Shown here: piece after piece, positions 24,235 to 34,346 of the stretch
Layout: every line of letters starts with the position of its first letter
How positions within the stretch are numbered: position 1 is the first letter of the stretch
Position numbers and translations under genes: made by a program
The notes under the pieces: model-generated
Told to the model about the DNA's origin: nothing
Databases searched by the model: none
What the model saw: the letters and a program-made list of their open reading frames with translations, nothing else
Source: GCA-2748575 sp965222725
GTDB taxonomy: Bacteria; Pseudomonadota; Gammaproteobacteria; Pseudomonadales; Ketobacteraceae
Length of the DNA: 64,000 nt
Assembly (NCBI GenBank): GCA_965222725.1
Contig: OZ244969.1
Location: forward strand, 1,302,001-1,366,000
Reading direction: 5' to 3'

Positions 24235-25047
24235 ATGTCAGGTGAAAACATAGTCGGTGGCCCCATACGTGAAGAGATCCTTCGCAGGCTTCACCAGGCT
24301 GAACATGAGCACAAAGTAAAGGTTCTCTATGCCTGCGAATCCGGCAGTAGGGCGTGGGGCTTCGCCTCTCCAGACTCTGATTATGATGTCCGGTTTATTT
24401 ACGTCCATGATCCAGACTGGTATCTGTCGTTCGATGTCGAGCGCAAGCGTGACGTGATTGAGTACCCGATTGTTGATGAGATCGACTGCGGCGGCTGGGA
24501 TTTGAAAAAGGCCCTTTATCTTTTAACCAGAACTAACGGCGCCTTGATGGAATGGCTGAATAGTCCGGTACGTTATATTGAGGTGGGGGCAACAGCTCGG
24601 CATTTGAGAGAGCTGGCACCAAAAGTAATGAATCCAGTTGCACTTTGCTATCACTACAGTCACATGGCGCGGGGCAATGCCAGGGAATACCTTTTTAAAG
24701 ACAAGTTAAAACTGAAAAAGTACTTTTATGTGCTGCGGCCGTTGTTGGCGATTCGCTATATCGAGCGTGGTATTGGTCCTCCGCCGGTGGAGTTTGAAAA
24801 GCTGCTCGAAACAGTTGCACCGGAGGAGCTTAAACCTGTCATCCAGGATTTGATTAAATTAAAACGGGCCACGGAAGAGCTTGGCCTGGGTGATGCCGTT
24901 CCCGAGATCAATGATTTTATTAAGGCTGAGCTGGACCGGCATGGCGATGCTTTTAAAGGGCAGGGGCGCCCGGAAGCCGGCGATAATCAGGAAATCTATG
25001 ATCAGATGAATCAGGTCTTTCGTGACGCAGTTAACGAAAAGCTTTAA
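24235..25047 (+). CDS. RlaP/YcgL-type nucleotidyltransferase-domain protein
   Basis: Protein of 270 residues with the minimal nucleotidyltransferase pattern ESGSRAWGFASPDSDYDVRFIY (about 36-57): GSR followed by the paired Asp residues of the Pol-beta-like fold. The later part (GGWDLKKALYLLTRTNGALMEWLNSPVRY, and helices to the end) fits the RlaP family (RNA-ligase-associated nucleotidyltransferases). The target is unknown. It converges on the alcohol dehydrogenase with a four-base overlap of the 3' ends. Confidence 0.75.
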   Translation: MSGENIVGGPIREEILRRLHQAEHEHKVKVLYACESGSRAWGFASPDSDYDVRFIYVHDPDWYLSFDVERKRDVIEYPIVDEIDCGGWDLKKALYLLTRTNGALMEWLNSPVRYIEVGATARHLRELAPKVMNPVALCYHYSHMARGNAREYLFKDKLKLKKYFYVLRPLLAIRYIERGIGPPPVEFEKLLETVAPEELKPVIQDLIKLKRATEELGLGDAVPEINDFIKAELDRHGDAFKGQGRPEAGDNQEIYDQMNQVFRDAVNEKL

Positions 25048-26258
25048 TCTGGCAGCAAGTTTCGGATAACACCTTCACACTGAGCCTGGTCCATAAACTT
25101 GGGTACCGCATAATGAAAGCGTGCTTCATCCAGTGCGGCCGTGGCTATGGCGCTCACGTCCTGTGGCGACAATTTTTCAATAGTGGAAGGGATTTCCACG
25201 TCTTTGATCAGTTGTTTTACTTCGGCAATCAGGCGCGAGGAGTTTTGCCAATCTGATTTGCTAGCGTCTCCGATACCAACCTTTACTGCCAGTTGCGCCA
25301 GCCGTTCGCTCACCGCGTCATGGGAAAAATCAAGAATGTGCGGCAGTACCGTGGCGTTGGCCAGCCCGTGGGGAACGTGATACCAGGCACCCAGGTTGTG
25401 AGCGATTGCGTGCACATAGCCCAGATTGGCTTTGGTAAAGGCCTGGCCGGCATAGAAAGAGGCCATTGCCATGGCCTGGCGTGCATCGAGATTGCCGCCA
25501 TCGTTATAGGCAGTGCGTAAGTTGTTGAATATCAGCTTTACTGCAGCTTCTGCCAGTTCGTCGGTGTCTTTTGTGGCCAGCAGTGACATGTAGGATTCGA
25601 TGGCGTGAGTCAGCGCGTCCATGCCGGTGGCGGCGGTGATGGGCTTGGGTAAGCCTGTCATGAGCGCGGGGTCCAGCGCTACCTGTGATGGAATCAGCTT
25701 GGGATCCAGAATCTGCATTTTCTGTTGCAGTTCGGGGTTGGAAATCACCGCGGCAATGGTGGCTTCGGAACCGGTGCCGGCAGTGGTGGGTACGGCAAAC
25801 AATGGCAGGCCGGCGTTCGGTACTTTGAACATGCCTACCATATCGTCAATGCTTTTGGATTCGTTGGTGGCCAGTGCGGCCATTACTTTGGCGGCATCCA
25901 TGGATGAACCACCACCGAAAGCAAGAATCCCGTCGCACTGGTGCTGGCGTATCATGGCCAGTCCATCGGTTACCTGCTGGTAGGTGGGATCTGGTTGTAC
26001 GCCATCATACAGTTGGTATGCCACATTGTGTTGATCGAAGTTGCTTTTGATCTTGTCCAGCAGGCCCAGTCCGGCGAGTATGGGGTCGGTCACGATCAGT
26101 ATGCGTTTAAGCCCTTTCTGGGCGATGGCTGTGGCTAATTGCACGGAAGAGTCGACCCCCACAAACACCAGGGGAGGCCGCATGGGAATCAGTACCTGAG
26201 CAACTTTGCCTACCTGAATAAGCCCTTTTGTAATGATCTTTTCCAGTCGCTGATCCAT
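25044..26258 (-). CDS. Iron-containing alcohol dehydrogenase
   Basis: Class III NAD(P)-dependent alcohol dehydrogenase, about 404 residues from the ATG at 26258 (MDQRLEKIITKG), which has AGAGG upstream; a longer frame reaches 26327. Rossmann part: GGGSSMDAAKVMAALATNES and VPTTAGTGSEATIAAVIS. Metal-binding C-terminal domain: GMDALTHAIESYMS, then FTKANLGYVHAIAHNLGAWYHVPHGLANATVLPH with the His residues expected for iron. It follows the AraC gene on the same strand, 135 bases apart, suggesting shared regulation. Confidence 0.85.
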   Translation of the reverse strand: MDQRLEKIITKGLIQVGKVAQVLIPMRPPLVFVGVDSSVQLATAIAQKGLKRILIVTDPILAGLGLLDKIKSNFDQHNVAYQLYDGVQPDPTYQQVTDGLAMIRQHQCDGILAFGGGSSMDAAKVMAALATNESKSIDDMVGMFKVPNAGLPLFAVPTTAGTGSEATIAAVISNPELQQKMQILDPKLIPSQVALDPALMTGLPKPITAATGMDALTHAIESYMSLLATKDTDELAEAAVKLIFNNLRTAYNDGGNLDARQAMAMASFYAGQAFTKANLGYVHAIAHNLGAWYHVPHGLANATVLPHILDFSHDAVSERLAQLAVKVGIGDASKSDWQNSSRLIAEVKQLIKDVEIPSTIEKLSPQDVSAIATAALDEARFHYAVPKFMDQAQCEGVIRNLLPD

Positions 26259-26393
26259 GATTGCTAAACCTCTGATATCTGTTCGCCTGCTTAATCGTAT
26301 GTCCAACCAATCCGCATTGTAGGACAAAATATCAGGTTAAGGCACTGTTGTGAGTCAAATCCTGTTATCTAAAACAGCGGGTGCCGTCTGTGT

Positions 26394-27419
26394 TTACCGG
26401 GGCTGGCGCATCTTGAGGTATTCTGTCGGCGTAACGCCCAACCATTTCTTGAATGCCTTGGTAAAAGAGCCGGCTTCTTTAAAGCCGATTTGATAGGCGA
26501 TCTGTGTGATGGATTGCTCGTTGTTCATTAGTAGTGCGATGGCGGCATCGCGACGAATATCATCCTTGATGGCCTGGTAGCTGGTGCCGCTGTCATGAAG
26601 CCGCCGGGACAGGGTTTGCGAGGAGGTACCCAGTTGTTCTGCCACAGATTCAAAACTGGGGAACCCGTCGGTGATGTTACTGCCTACGATGCTGCGAATC
26701 TGGCTGGCAAGGCTTTCAAACGAAGGCCATAACAATGTATACAAGCTGAAGTTTTTGGCGAATTCATCTGCTTCGGTTTTTTGTCGTAACACGGGCAGGG
26801 ACAGGATATCGTTTTCAAATTCTATATAGCTTGTAGTACCTGTAGTTATACGGGCGCAATCAAATACAAACCTGAATTCATCGATATCGTTTTCAACAGG
26901 GTAGGAAAACTGAACCTGATTTAAAGAGAACCGGGTTTTACTGATCCAGCAGAGTACCTTATAGGTGGTGAGCGTAATGCGCTGAATATAATAGGGTGCG
27001 CGGTTCTGGAAGTCGTTTTCCGGCAGCAAGGTGACTCTGGTTTTTCCCGCTCGGGTTGTTGCTTGGTAAATATCGTGCCCATTATTGAATATCCGGTAAA
27101 AGTCATTGATCACTTCCAGTACATCCAGCAGGGTGGGCAGGCGCACGACGATACCCATCAACGTACTATTGCTGCCGGGAGGAACCGGGTTGGTCATAAA
27201 GCCCAGCATTTCGTCGTGTAGCGTATTTTCAATAGCCAGCGTCAGCTCATAAAACTGAGCGACGCTGATCCGGATATTACCCAGCTGTTCCACAGGTTTC
27301 AGTCCCGCCGACTGCAGCAGCTGGCCGCTATCGCCACCCGACCGTTCAAAACCCTGTAGCACGTTGCTGACAAAGCTGGCCTTGATGGTGGGCTTAACAC
27401 TGTCTTCGTAAAGTGACAT
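26394..27419 (-). CDS. AraC-family transcriptional regulator
   Basis: Protein of 341 residues. N-terminal ligand domain of the type found in OruR/ArgR-like AraC regulators (SAGLKPVEQLGNIRISVAQFYELTLAIENTL) and a C-terminal double HTH: VAEQLGTSSQTLSRRLHDSGTSYQAIKDDIRRDAAI and SITQIAYQIGFKEAGSFTKAFKKWLGVTPTEYLKM. It is divergent from the acyl-CoA dehydrogenase (131 bases between starts) and co-oriented with the alcohol dehydrogenase, so it is a likely regulator of both. Its inducer is unknown. Confidence 0.85.
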   Translation of the reverse strand: MSLYEDSVKPTIKASFVSNVLQGFERSGGDSGQLLQSAGLKPVEQLGNIRISVAQFYELTLAIENTLHDEMLGFMTNPVPPGSNSTLMGIVVRLPTLLDVLEVINDFYRIFNNGHDIYQATTRAGKTRVTLLPENDFQNRAPYYIQRITLTTYKVLCWISKTRFSLNQVQFSYPVENDIDEFRFVFDCARITTGTTSYIEFENDILSLPVLRQKTEADEFAKNFSLYTLLWPSFESLASQIRSIVGSNITDGFPSFESVAEQLGTSSQTLSRRLHDSGTSYQAIKDDIRRDAAIALLMNNEQSITQIAYQIGFKEAGSFTKAFKKWLGVTPTEYLKMRQPR

Positions 27420-27550
27420 AGAATTCCAAGGCCCTGAAGGCTGCCTTGCTGAGGTGAAACGACAATAGATTGAGGTTAACGCACATTGTGATAACCCCCT
27501 GATTCAATGAAATATAACCAGCAGAACCAATTCTGTAAATGGAGCCTGCT

Positions 27551-29134
27551 ATGTCGTTGCCTGATCGCAATAACCCGTACAACTTTAACGAATACCTGGA
27601 ATGGCGCAATCAGTTTGATTTCCTGAAGGATGACAACTTTCTTGTTGGCGTGATCAAGCATTATGCCAATGATCTGACGGAAGACATGTGGGAGGATATT
27701 CTCAGGTTTTCTGCCCGCCTGTCGCAGTCCTGGCAGCATCTGGCGGATGAGTCTGGTAAGCCTGAGAATGCGCCTTATATGGTGCATTTTGATGGCCACA
27801 ATAACCGCATTGATCGCATTGTCCGGCCCGCGTCCACTCTAAAGCTTGAAGAGGAATTATGGCAGGAGGCGGTTTTCTCGGAAGCGGTTCATCCCTGGGT
27901 ACGTTTTATTAAAATATTCATGATTTGCCAGCTGGGCGAAACAGGTACCAACTGTGCCCATTGTTGCACTGGCGGGCTGGTGATGATTCTGGAACGCTTT
28001 GCCGAATCCATTGAGACACAGAAAATATTGAATCATCTGAAAGAAGGATTTAATGGTGACTATGCGATTGGTGCGCAGTTCCTGTCTGAAATCCAGGGCG
28101 GATCTGATGTGGCCGAGAACAAGGTTGAAGCGGTAAAAACCGCGGATGGCTGGCGTATATACGGTACCAAGTTTTTTTGCTCGGCAGCTCATGCTGATTA
28201 TGCAGTGATTACGGCCAAGCCGAAAGGCGAGGAGCATGTGGGCGTGTTTGTGGTGCCATCGTGGCTGGATGGCGACAAGGCCAGAGAGCGCCGCAATGGC
28301 TTTGTGATCAACAAGCTTAAGTCCAAGCTGGGTACTCGTGAATTGCCCACCGCGGAAATTACTTATCAGGGGGCACTGGCCTATCCGCTGGGAGATCTGA
28401 AACGGGGCCTGGCGAACATTGTGGGGATCGTTCTGTCGCACTCGCGGTTTGTCACCGGGCTGAGTGCCGGTGCACAATTGCTTCGCGTTTCCCGCGAGGC
28501 CAACGCTTATGCCAATATGCGCACGGCTTTTGGCACCACCATCAAAGACTTTGGGCTGGTGCGCCTGCAGCTGGATGAGATTGAGTCGGCGGCCAGGTTG
28601 TGCACGGCCGGTGCTTTCAAGTTGCAGCGGGATATTCTGGCGTTGGAAAATACCTTGCCCAAGCTGTCTGATCAGGACGATATCAGGAGAAAACAATTCC
28701 AGCTTCGCATTCTGATTATGCTGCAAAAGTTTGTGGCCTGCTCTGATTCTGTGGCTGCCCATGACACCGCCATGTCGGTACTTGGCGGCCACGGTTTGAT
28801 GGAGGACTTCTCATCCATTCCAAGGCTCTATCGTGATGCGGTGGTATTGAACGGCGCCTGGGAGGGCCCGCGTAACCTGCTGTTAACCCGTATCTTTATG
28901 GATATCAAAGGGGCGTTACAGTGGTATCCTGCCGCCGACATGGTGAGGGATACCTTGGCCGGCAGCGATGAGGCGTTGATCGCTCAGCTTGGTGAAACCA
29001 TGGCGGACCTGTGCAGCCATGATTCCTTGACTGGAGTGGATGAGCAGACCCTCAGAGTGTGCAGTGAATGGGATCAGTTCTGTGTGGATCTGTTTCATGC
29101 CTATCAGAGTCAGGCGCTAGCGGAGTTAGGTTAG
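27551..29134 (+). CDS. Acyl-CoA dehydrogenase family protein (AidB-like branch)
   Basis: FAD enzyme of 527 residues from the ATG at 27551, which has GGAG six bases upstream; an earlier ATG at 27539 lacks such a site. Domain order is the N-terminal helical part, the central beta domain (GAQFLSEIQGGSDVAENKVEAVKTADGWRIYGTKFFCSA) and the C-terminal helical domain (SVLGGHGLMEDFSSIPRLYRDAVVLNGAWEGPRN). The CTGG and QGGSD features and the length place it with AidB-like dehydrogenases. I infer oxidation of a branched or aromatic acyl-CoA, perhaps with the nearby alcohol dehydrogenase. Confidence 0.82.
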   Translation: MSLPDRNNPYNFNEYLEWRNQFDFLKDDNFLVGVIKHYANDLTEDMWEDILRFSARLSQSWQHLADESGKPENAPYMVHFDGHNNRIDRIVRPASTLKLEEELWQEAVFSEAVHPWVRFIKIFMICQLGETGTNCAHCCTGGLVMILERFAESIETQKILNHLKEGFNGDYAIGAQFLSEIQGGSDVAENKVEAVKTADGWRIYGTKFFCSAAHADYAVITAKPKGEEHVGVFVVPSWLDGDKARERRNGFVINKLKSKLGTRELPTAEITYQGALAYPLGDLKRGLANIVGIVLSHSRFVTGLSAGAQLLRVSREANAYANMRTAFGTTIKDFGLVRLQLDEIESAARLCTAGAFKLQRDILALENTLPKLSDQDDIRRKQFQLRILIMLQKFVACSDSVAAHDTAMSVLGGHGLMEDFSSIPRLYRDAVVLNGAWEGPRNLLLTRIFMDIKGALQWYPAADMVRDTLAGSDEALIAQLGETMADLCSHDSLTGVDEQTLRVCSEWDQFCVDLFHAYQSQALAELG

Positions 29135-29235
29135 AATTGAACGGGGCGGCCGAGCTGCCCCAAACCCGTTGCGAGAAAGTGGGGTTTGATTCAGAATAGC
29201 CTGCAACGCGAAACTGAAACGTAAAGGGATTTAAC

Positions 29236-29778
29236 GTGCACATCATTATCGGAGTTCTCACCGCTCTCGCCGGCCTTGTCTGGGCTCTTCACTCACTTCA
29301 AAACTCCGGAGTAGATCTTAACTCCTTTAACCCTTTTACATGGGCGCGCCGACGCAAATGGGAAAAAACCTATGGCATGAAGCCGCTTTACAATATCCAG
29401 AGTTCTATGGACGCCGCGGCTGTTCTGATTGTTGCCGTTCTAAAACAGGAAGGAGAGATCAGCAAAGAGCAGAAGCAGTTCGTGCTTAAATTGTTTGAAG
29501 ATGAATTTGATATAACGGCCTCCGAAGCGTCTGAGCTTTTGGTTTCGTCATCTTTTATGATCAAGGACGAACTTGATATTGAGCAGTCTGTTTCCAAAAT
29601 TCTGGAACCCAGTAAAAAGAAATTCACAGGTACACAAGTGGCATCATTGCTTGATATGTTGGGCAAAGTATCCCTTATTGAGGGGAATCCGAATGACGCC
29701 CAGCGGAAACTGATTAAAGTAGTTGAAGGCGAGTTCGCAAAAGTAATGAAAAAAGAATCCAGATGGAATCAGTCATAG
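29236..29778 (+). CDS. TerB-like protein with N-terminal membrane helix
   Basis: Protein of 180 residues with a GTG start preceded by AAAGGGA. One N-terminal helix (IIIGVLTALAGLVWALHSL) anchors it. The rest is helical with DAAAVLIVAVLKQEGEISKEQKQFVLKLFEDEF and SLLDMLGKVSLIEGNPNDAQRKLIKVVE, the repeated acidic pattern of TerB domains. A role in envelope stress is known for some TerB families, but nothing local tells the function. Confidence 0.65.
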   Translation: MHIIIGVLTALAGLVWALHSLQNSGVDLNSFNPFTWARRRKWEKTYGMKPLYNIQSSMDAAAVLIVAVLKQEGEISKEQKQFVLKLFEDEFDITASEASELLVSSSFMIKDELDIEQSVSKILEPSKKKFTGTQVASLLDMLGKVSLIEGNPNDAQRKLIKVVEGEFAKVMKKESRWNQS

Positions 29779-29949
29779 TCATTCCTCGCTTTGGGTTCGT
29801 GAATATTTTTTATTTTCAAATGTGGGTTATCCAACTACAGGTAAATGATATAGCGCTTGCCCACGTAAGGTAATTTTATTATCCTTTGCTCTATTGCGGT
29901 TAAAAGTTAACCGGTTGTCGCTAGAGCATTACCACGGAAGGGTAAAAAC

Positions 29950-30330
29950 ATGGATATAATCAAAGGATTAACACGCCTCCAGTCAAATATTGAAACCTTA
30001 TTAGCTTCTGCTGAATCGGCGGAAGATTCTCATCTCCCACTGTTGAAACGCTGTCATAGCCAGCTGAATCTGTTCATTCTGAACCCCGAAACCATTGACG
30101 TTGCGCTTATCGATCAGCTGGCGGTAGAGCTGAGTCTGCGATCCCGGAGTGGCGATCAGCTGCCGGAAGAGGATTACGACAAGATTTCGGTGGGATTAAA
30201 ACTGTTGGCTAAAATGCGCCAGTCAGAGATTGAACGAAGCTATGGGCCTTCTTCACCTGAAGAGCTGCAGGAAGGTAAGGAACAGCCTAAGAAAAGCACA
30301 AACAAGTCGCTCGATCATAGTCTTGGCTGA
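29950..30330 (+). CDS. Hypothetical protein
   Basis: Helical soluble protein of 126 residues (MDIIKGLTRLQSNIETLLASAESAED and following), with a basic, polar C-terminus. No family recognised. GGAAGG lies about 13 bases before the ATG. Confidence 0.5.
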   Translation: MDIIKGLTRLQSNIETLLASAESAEDSHLPLLKRCHSQLNLFILNPETIDVALIDQLAVELSLRSRSGDQLPEEDYDKISVGLKLLAKMRQSEIERSYGPSSPEELQEGKEQPKKSTNKSLDHSLG

Positions 30331-30380
30331 TAGATGTATGATGGTTTTTACTTTTGATTCGGCTAGCGGTAGCAGTGTTG

Positions 30381-30593
30381 CTACCGCTGCTCGTAGTCAT
30401 CAAGCATCTGGCGTATCTGAGCATCGGAAAGGTGGGCAATCTCAGGTACTAGTATTCTGATGATTCCGTTGGAAATCCGGTGAATTTCTCCTGCAGTTTC
30501 CCAAATGGAAGAAGTTGGCTTCAGGTTTTCCCCACGCAAAAGCGACAGTCGTGTTATAACCTGAGAAATATCATTATCAGAGACGTTCATCAT
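30381..30593 (-). CDS. Small hypothetical protein
   Basis: Protein of 70 residues, MMNVSDNDISQVITRLSLLR and on, ending LSDAQIRQMLDDYEQR. Predicted helical. Convergent with the preceding gene. No family recognised; coding status is moderate. Confidence 0.45.
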   Translation of the reverse strand: MMNVSDNDISQVITRLSLLRGENLKPTSSIWETAGEIHRISNGIIRILVPEIAHLSDAQIRQMLDDYEQR

Positions 30594-30787
30594 GTGTAAA
30601 AGCCGTCCACAAAACTAAAAACTGGGTCGATATGTTAGCTTTGGTTTCCTGTGCGATGCCATTATAAAGATAGCAAAACCGTCTTTGTGATTTCGTTGCA
30701 TCAGGATCTGAGCAAAAATACCAGAAAACCCAACATCAAACACGGTGATAGTACACACGCAATAATCATTTCCCCCACCTTCCTGAT

Positions 30788-31237
30788 TCAGTTTGGATAA
30801 AAATAGCGATGAATCCAGCTTTGAAAAGCTGCATAATGAATTTGGCCACCACAGCCTAATAGAGCGCTAATATGCTCCCTTGCAAACCGCAGAATCATTT
30901 CTCTGCACTCGGGATATTCGCTCTTAAGGGTATCTGGCAATGGCCGGTAAAACGCATGCAAAGCGTATCTGGCGATCAGGTAGCTGACATCTTCGCCTAT
31001 ATTTTTGCTTTGGTTTCGCTTGAGCGCGAGATTGAGCGCGTAGATATTGGAAACAATTCCGTTTCCATTGCGCAGTATGACTAACCCGTTTTCCCGAAAC
31101 TTCATTTTGGACAAAATGACGTCACTCTGATCCGCTAAAAAGTAAACGGGGCCCCCAGTAGATTCCGAGTTGTGTAGTTGTTGCATGATGAACCTGGCCT
31201 TAATATTGTTATTTGGCGTGTTCTTGTTAGTGGTCAC
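30788..31237 (-). CDS. Hypothetical protein
   Basis: Protein of 149 residues with a polar N-terminus (TTNKNTPNNNIKA) and a mixed alpha/beta body (GGPVYFLADQSDVILSKMKFRENGLVIL; AREHISALLGCGGQIHYAAFQSWIHRYF). No membrane segment or known motif. It is just downstream of the small membrane protein on the same strand. Confidence 0.5.
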   Translation of the reverse strand: MTTNKNTPNNNIKARFIMQQLHNSESTGGPVYFLADQSDVILSKMKFRENGLVILRNGNGIVSNIYALNLALKRNQSKNIGEDVSYLIARYALHAFYRPLPDTLKSEYPECREMILRFAREHISALLGCGGQIHYAAFQSWIHRYFYPN

Positions 31238-31274
31238 TGCTGAGCAGGCTATAGCCTGCTTCCCTGGCTCAGTT

Positions 31275-31589
31275 TTAATGCATCCGGCTAATTGATTTCA
31301 TGATGCAGATTGCAAGGGCTGCTATAGCGAAAAATCCAAAAATTACAGGTAATGCCAGATTTACAAAGAACAATAAATAGTCGCTTGTTTGATACAGCTC
31401 TACAGCCTGAAGCGATGGGTCGGCAATCAAGTAATGTGCGTATTGAAACAGCCCGAGTGAAATGACAGCCGCAATGAATATCAAAGCCAATGATGATAAA
31501 TAGATGCCCGCCATATGTAACAGCAGGGATTTATCGTTGCTTTTTGGGGTGGTCTCATTAAACCGGTTGTTGAGTGTCAGGTAAGCCAT
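31275..31589 (-). CDS. Small membrane protein
   Basis: Protein of 104 residues with two membrane helices, about 26-53 (MAGIYLSSLALIFIAAVISL and on) and 72-97 (LFFVNLALPVIFGFFAIAAL). Same strand as the RND-type exporter upstream, 211 bases away; possibly part of that transcription unit. Function unknown. Confidence 0.55.
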   Translation of the reverse strand: MAYLTLNNRFNETTPKSNDKSLLLHMAGIYLSSLALIFIAAVISLGLFQYAHYLIADPSLQAVELYQTSDYLLFFVNLALPVIFGFFAIAALAICIMKSISRMH

Positions 31590-31799
31590 GTCTAATACCG
31601 TTCGTACCGATACTTTTGGATTATGGCTATCTTATGGCTACGGCTTAGAACGATCCATGATCAAAAATAGAAAACGGTTTATGTGAAACTGTTGATTTTA
31701 TTGATAAATGTATCAGCGCAAGGCGCAGTTTGGGTGTTTATTGATCAGATTGGCTCAGAAAAGGTATCCAGCACCAGCAACGGCGCTAGCCGGAGATGG

Positions 31800-34196
31800 C
31801 TAGCGCGCGTGCTGTTGGGAGTTTCTGCCTTCAGTTGGTGATCTCATAGAGAGAGTAATGTCTTCATAGCTCTCTTTTTCTTCCTTTTCGTTGCGGTCTT
31901 TATCGAAGACAATCAAAAGTCCGGGAAGCAACAGGAAGTCAAATACCAGAGCCAGTGAGATGGTGATGGGTAGCAACACTCCCATATTCCATGACGGCGA
32001 GAAATGCGACAGCGTCAGCGTTAAAAAACCGAGCGTTAAAACGATGGTGGTGATGACCATAGCGAGACCAACCGTTTTAAAAGCATACAGGATCGCCTCT
32101 TCGGTATGAAGTTGAAGAACCCGTTTCGCATGACGGTATTTAGCCAGAAAATGTACGGTGTCATCAACCACGATGCCGAGCCCCAGGGCGCCAATAATGC
32201 TGAGTGCCAGATCTATCTTTCCGTCCATGATTCCCCATATGCCATAGGCCGCGATGATAGGGATCAGGTTGGGCACCAGAGATAAAAGGCCAAGCTTCAG
32301 AGATCTGAACACATAAATCAGAATTGCAGATATGAGCACCAGCGCAACGAGTGTGCCTGTCAACAGTTTCTGGGAATTACGTTGTGCCATATGCCCGAAT
32401 ATCAAATCGATCCCGGTGCCTTCGCTCAGTGTCAGATGAGTTGAATTGTTGACTGCCCATTGTCGGGCGCGCTGCTCGAACGCGATCATTTCCTCAGACG
32501 ATATGGACTTGATATGTGCAGTGATCTTGGTGGCACTTCGGTCAATGTTGACTCCATCTTCAATGCTCATGCCGTAGGGTAGTGATAGTTCATACAGCAG
32601 GACTGCCTGGCTTATCATGTCGTGATCGTCAGGAATATGATAATAATCCGGATCGTTATTATGGAGCGCCTGGACTGACCGTTTAACCGGGTCAGTAAAA
32701 CTGTCAACTCTGCCAACCTCGGGCTGTGCTCTTAACCACTCAGCGAAAGCATCCAGCTCTTTCATATACTCAGGTTTAAAAATTCCACGTGGAGCATCGC
32801 TGTGCGCAGAAAATTCGATAAAGTGTGCGCCGCCAAAATACTTTTCAAATTGTGAGAATGAGGTAGTGATTTCAAAGCTGTCGTCGAAGTATTTATCCCA
32901 CTGGTCATCAATCCGGTTGTTGGATACGTTGATGGAAATCAAAATAGCCGCCACAGACGTTAAGGCTAGCAGTAAACCATTGTGCTTGATGATGATGCGG
33001 CCCAGCGATGTCATCCAGCGAAAATACTGGAGCGATGACCGCTCTGCCTTGTGATTGCTAAAGCTTTTTGGTACCGGTAGCCAAAGGAGTAATGCAGGCA
33101 GCCAGATGACTGTTAATAAAAATGCCAACACAGCGCCAAAGGCTACTGTGTTTCCCAGCATTCGGTAAGGCGGAGAGTCAGAGAAATTAAGGCAGAGCAA
33201 CCCAATCGCGGTGGTCAGGCTGGTAACGAACATGGGTGTAAAGTTTATCTTGAGGGCGTGAAGAACCGCTTTCTTCTTGGGTTGCCCGACAGACAGTTCA
33301 TGATAATAGGTAATCAGTAAATGAAGGCAATCGGCGATTGCGATAACGGTTAGTGTGGTGGGTATTGTGCCTGAGACGGGTGTAAGTGGAATGCCTAGCC
33401 AGGAGAAGAATCCAAAGGTGCCAATGGCTGTGAGGCTGATCAGCCAGAGCGCGATAATTGTTCCGGTGAGTACCCTCAGAATGATCATGAGCAAAATAAA
33501 AATAACGACGCCTGCAGCTGGTACCAGAATGCTGATGTCCGAGATAACGGCCTGTTCAATGCTGTAGTTAGCGTAAACCGTGCCATTAATAAAGATGGTG
33601 ACCTCCGGGTGACCGGAAAGAATGGTTTCTCTAAGCGCATTGGCGGTATCGACCACTTCAACACTGGAGCGGAGTTCGCCCTCAGGCAAATCCAGTGGTA
33701 TCGCGATCATTGCGGCGCGGCCATCGCTATTTACAACGCTTTTAAACAGCGGGTCATTCAGCGTTTGTGCTTTTAATTGATTGATTGTGTCCGGATCCCA
33801 GCTGTCGGCTTGAGCCGTCATGGAATGCGCAACGATCTCGTCATCTGCGATGCTGAGTAAGGGGAGGTTGGTGAGCGACAGGACACGTCGTGAATAAGGT
33901 GTCGTCCAGGCAAGTTCGGTCAGCTCCGCTATTGCATTCAGGGCTTCGGGGGTATAGACGTTTTCATCGTCGGGGATGACGAGAAATACGATGTTGTCTT
34001 GCTTGTTATAATCAGATTCCAATTCCTGGAATTCAATAAGTTGTGGGTTATCAGGACTGAAATAGGCTCTCAGTTCTGATGTGAACTGGGCATTGATCAG
34101 TCCCGCTGCCAAAAGGAAGACGACGAGCAAAGAAGCGATAGTCAGTAAGCGATAATGGCGCTGGAGGAATGCGGCATACCTGTCTAATTGATTCAT
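31800..34196 (-). CDS. RND-superfamily exporter (MMPL type)
   Basis: Inner-membrane transporter of 798 residues with the two-fold layout of MMPL/HpnN-like proteins: helix 1 (LLTIASLLVVFLLAAGLI), a periplasmic domain, five helices including TIPTTLTVIAIADCLHLLITYYHEL, then a second half with helix, periplasmic domain and GALGLGIVVDDTVHFLAKYRHA. The paired acidic residues in these helices fit proton-driven transport. Such proteins often move lipids or lipid-like compounds. It lies at the end of the START/ketoacyl synthase cluster, so I infer export of that product. Confidence 0.82.
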   Translation of the reverse strand: MNQLDRYAAFLQRHYRLLTIASLLVVFLLAAGLINAQFTSELRAYFSPDNPQLIEFQELESDYNKQDNIVFLVIPDDENVYTPEALNAIAELTELAWTTPYSRRVLSLTNLPLLSIADDEIVAHSMTAQADSWDPDTINQLKAQTLNDPLFKSVVNSDGRAAMIAIPLDLPEGELRSSVEVVDTANALRETILSGHPEVTIFINGTVYANYSIEQAVISDISILVPAAGVVIFILLMIILRVLTGTIIALWLISLTAIGTFGFFSWLGIPLTPVSGTIPTTLTVIAIADCLHLLITYYHELSVGQPKKKAVLHALKINFTPMFVTSLTTAIGLLCLNFSDSPPYRMLGNTVAFGAVLAFLLTVIWLPALLLWLPVPKSFSNHKAERSSLQYFRWMTSLGRIIIKHNGLLLALTSVAAILISINVSNNRIDDQWDKYFDDSFEITTSFSQFEKYFGGAHFIEFSAHSDAPRGIFKPEYMKELDAFAEWLRAQPEVGRVDSFTDPVKRSVQALHNNDPDYYHIPDDHDMISQAVLLYELSLPYGMSIEDGVNIDRSATKITAHIKSISSEEMIAFEQRARQWAVNNSTHLTLSEGTGIDLIFGHMAQRNSQKLLTGTLVALVLISAILIYVFRSLKLGLLSLVPNLIPIIAAYGIWGIMDGKIDLALSIIGALGLGIVVDDTVHFLAKYRHAKRVLQLHTEEAILYAFKTVGLAMVITTIVLTLGFLTLTLSHFSPSWNMGVLLPITISLALVFDFLLLPGLLIVFDKDRNEKEEKESYEDITLSMRSPTEGRNSQQHAR

Positions 34197-34346
34197 ATGT
34201 AATATTCTCTACCGAGAACCTGTTTCCATTCTGTTTTTATTATTCAGGCACCTGTACCTGGTTCTTGCGTTTATCGCTCCGGGCGTTGGTGCGCCTATAC
34301 TATAACTGAACAGTGAGATAGTTAACTAACTGTTTTTAACTGGGTT

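Noticed and set aside
27857..28792. 311-codon minus-strand frame
   Set aside because: Antisense to the acyl-CoA dehydrogenase, which has full family motifs.
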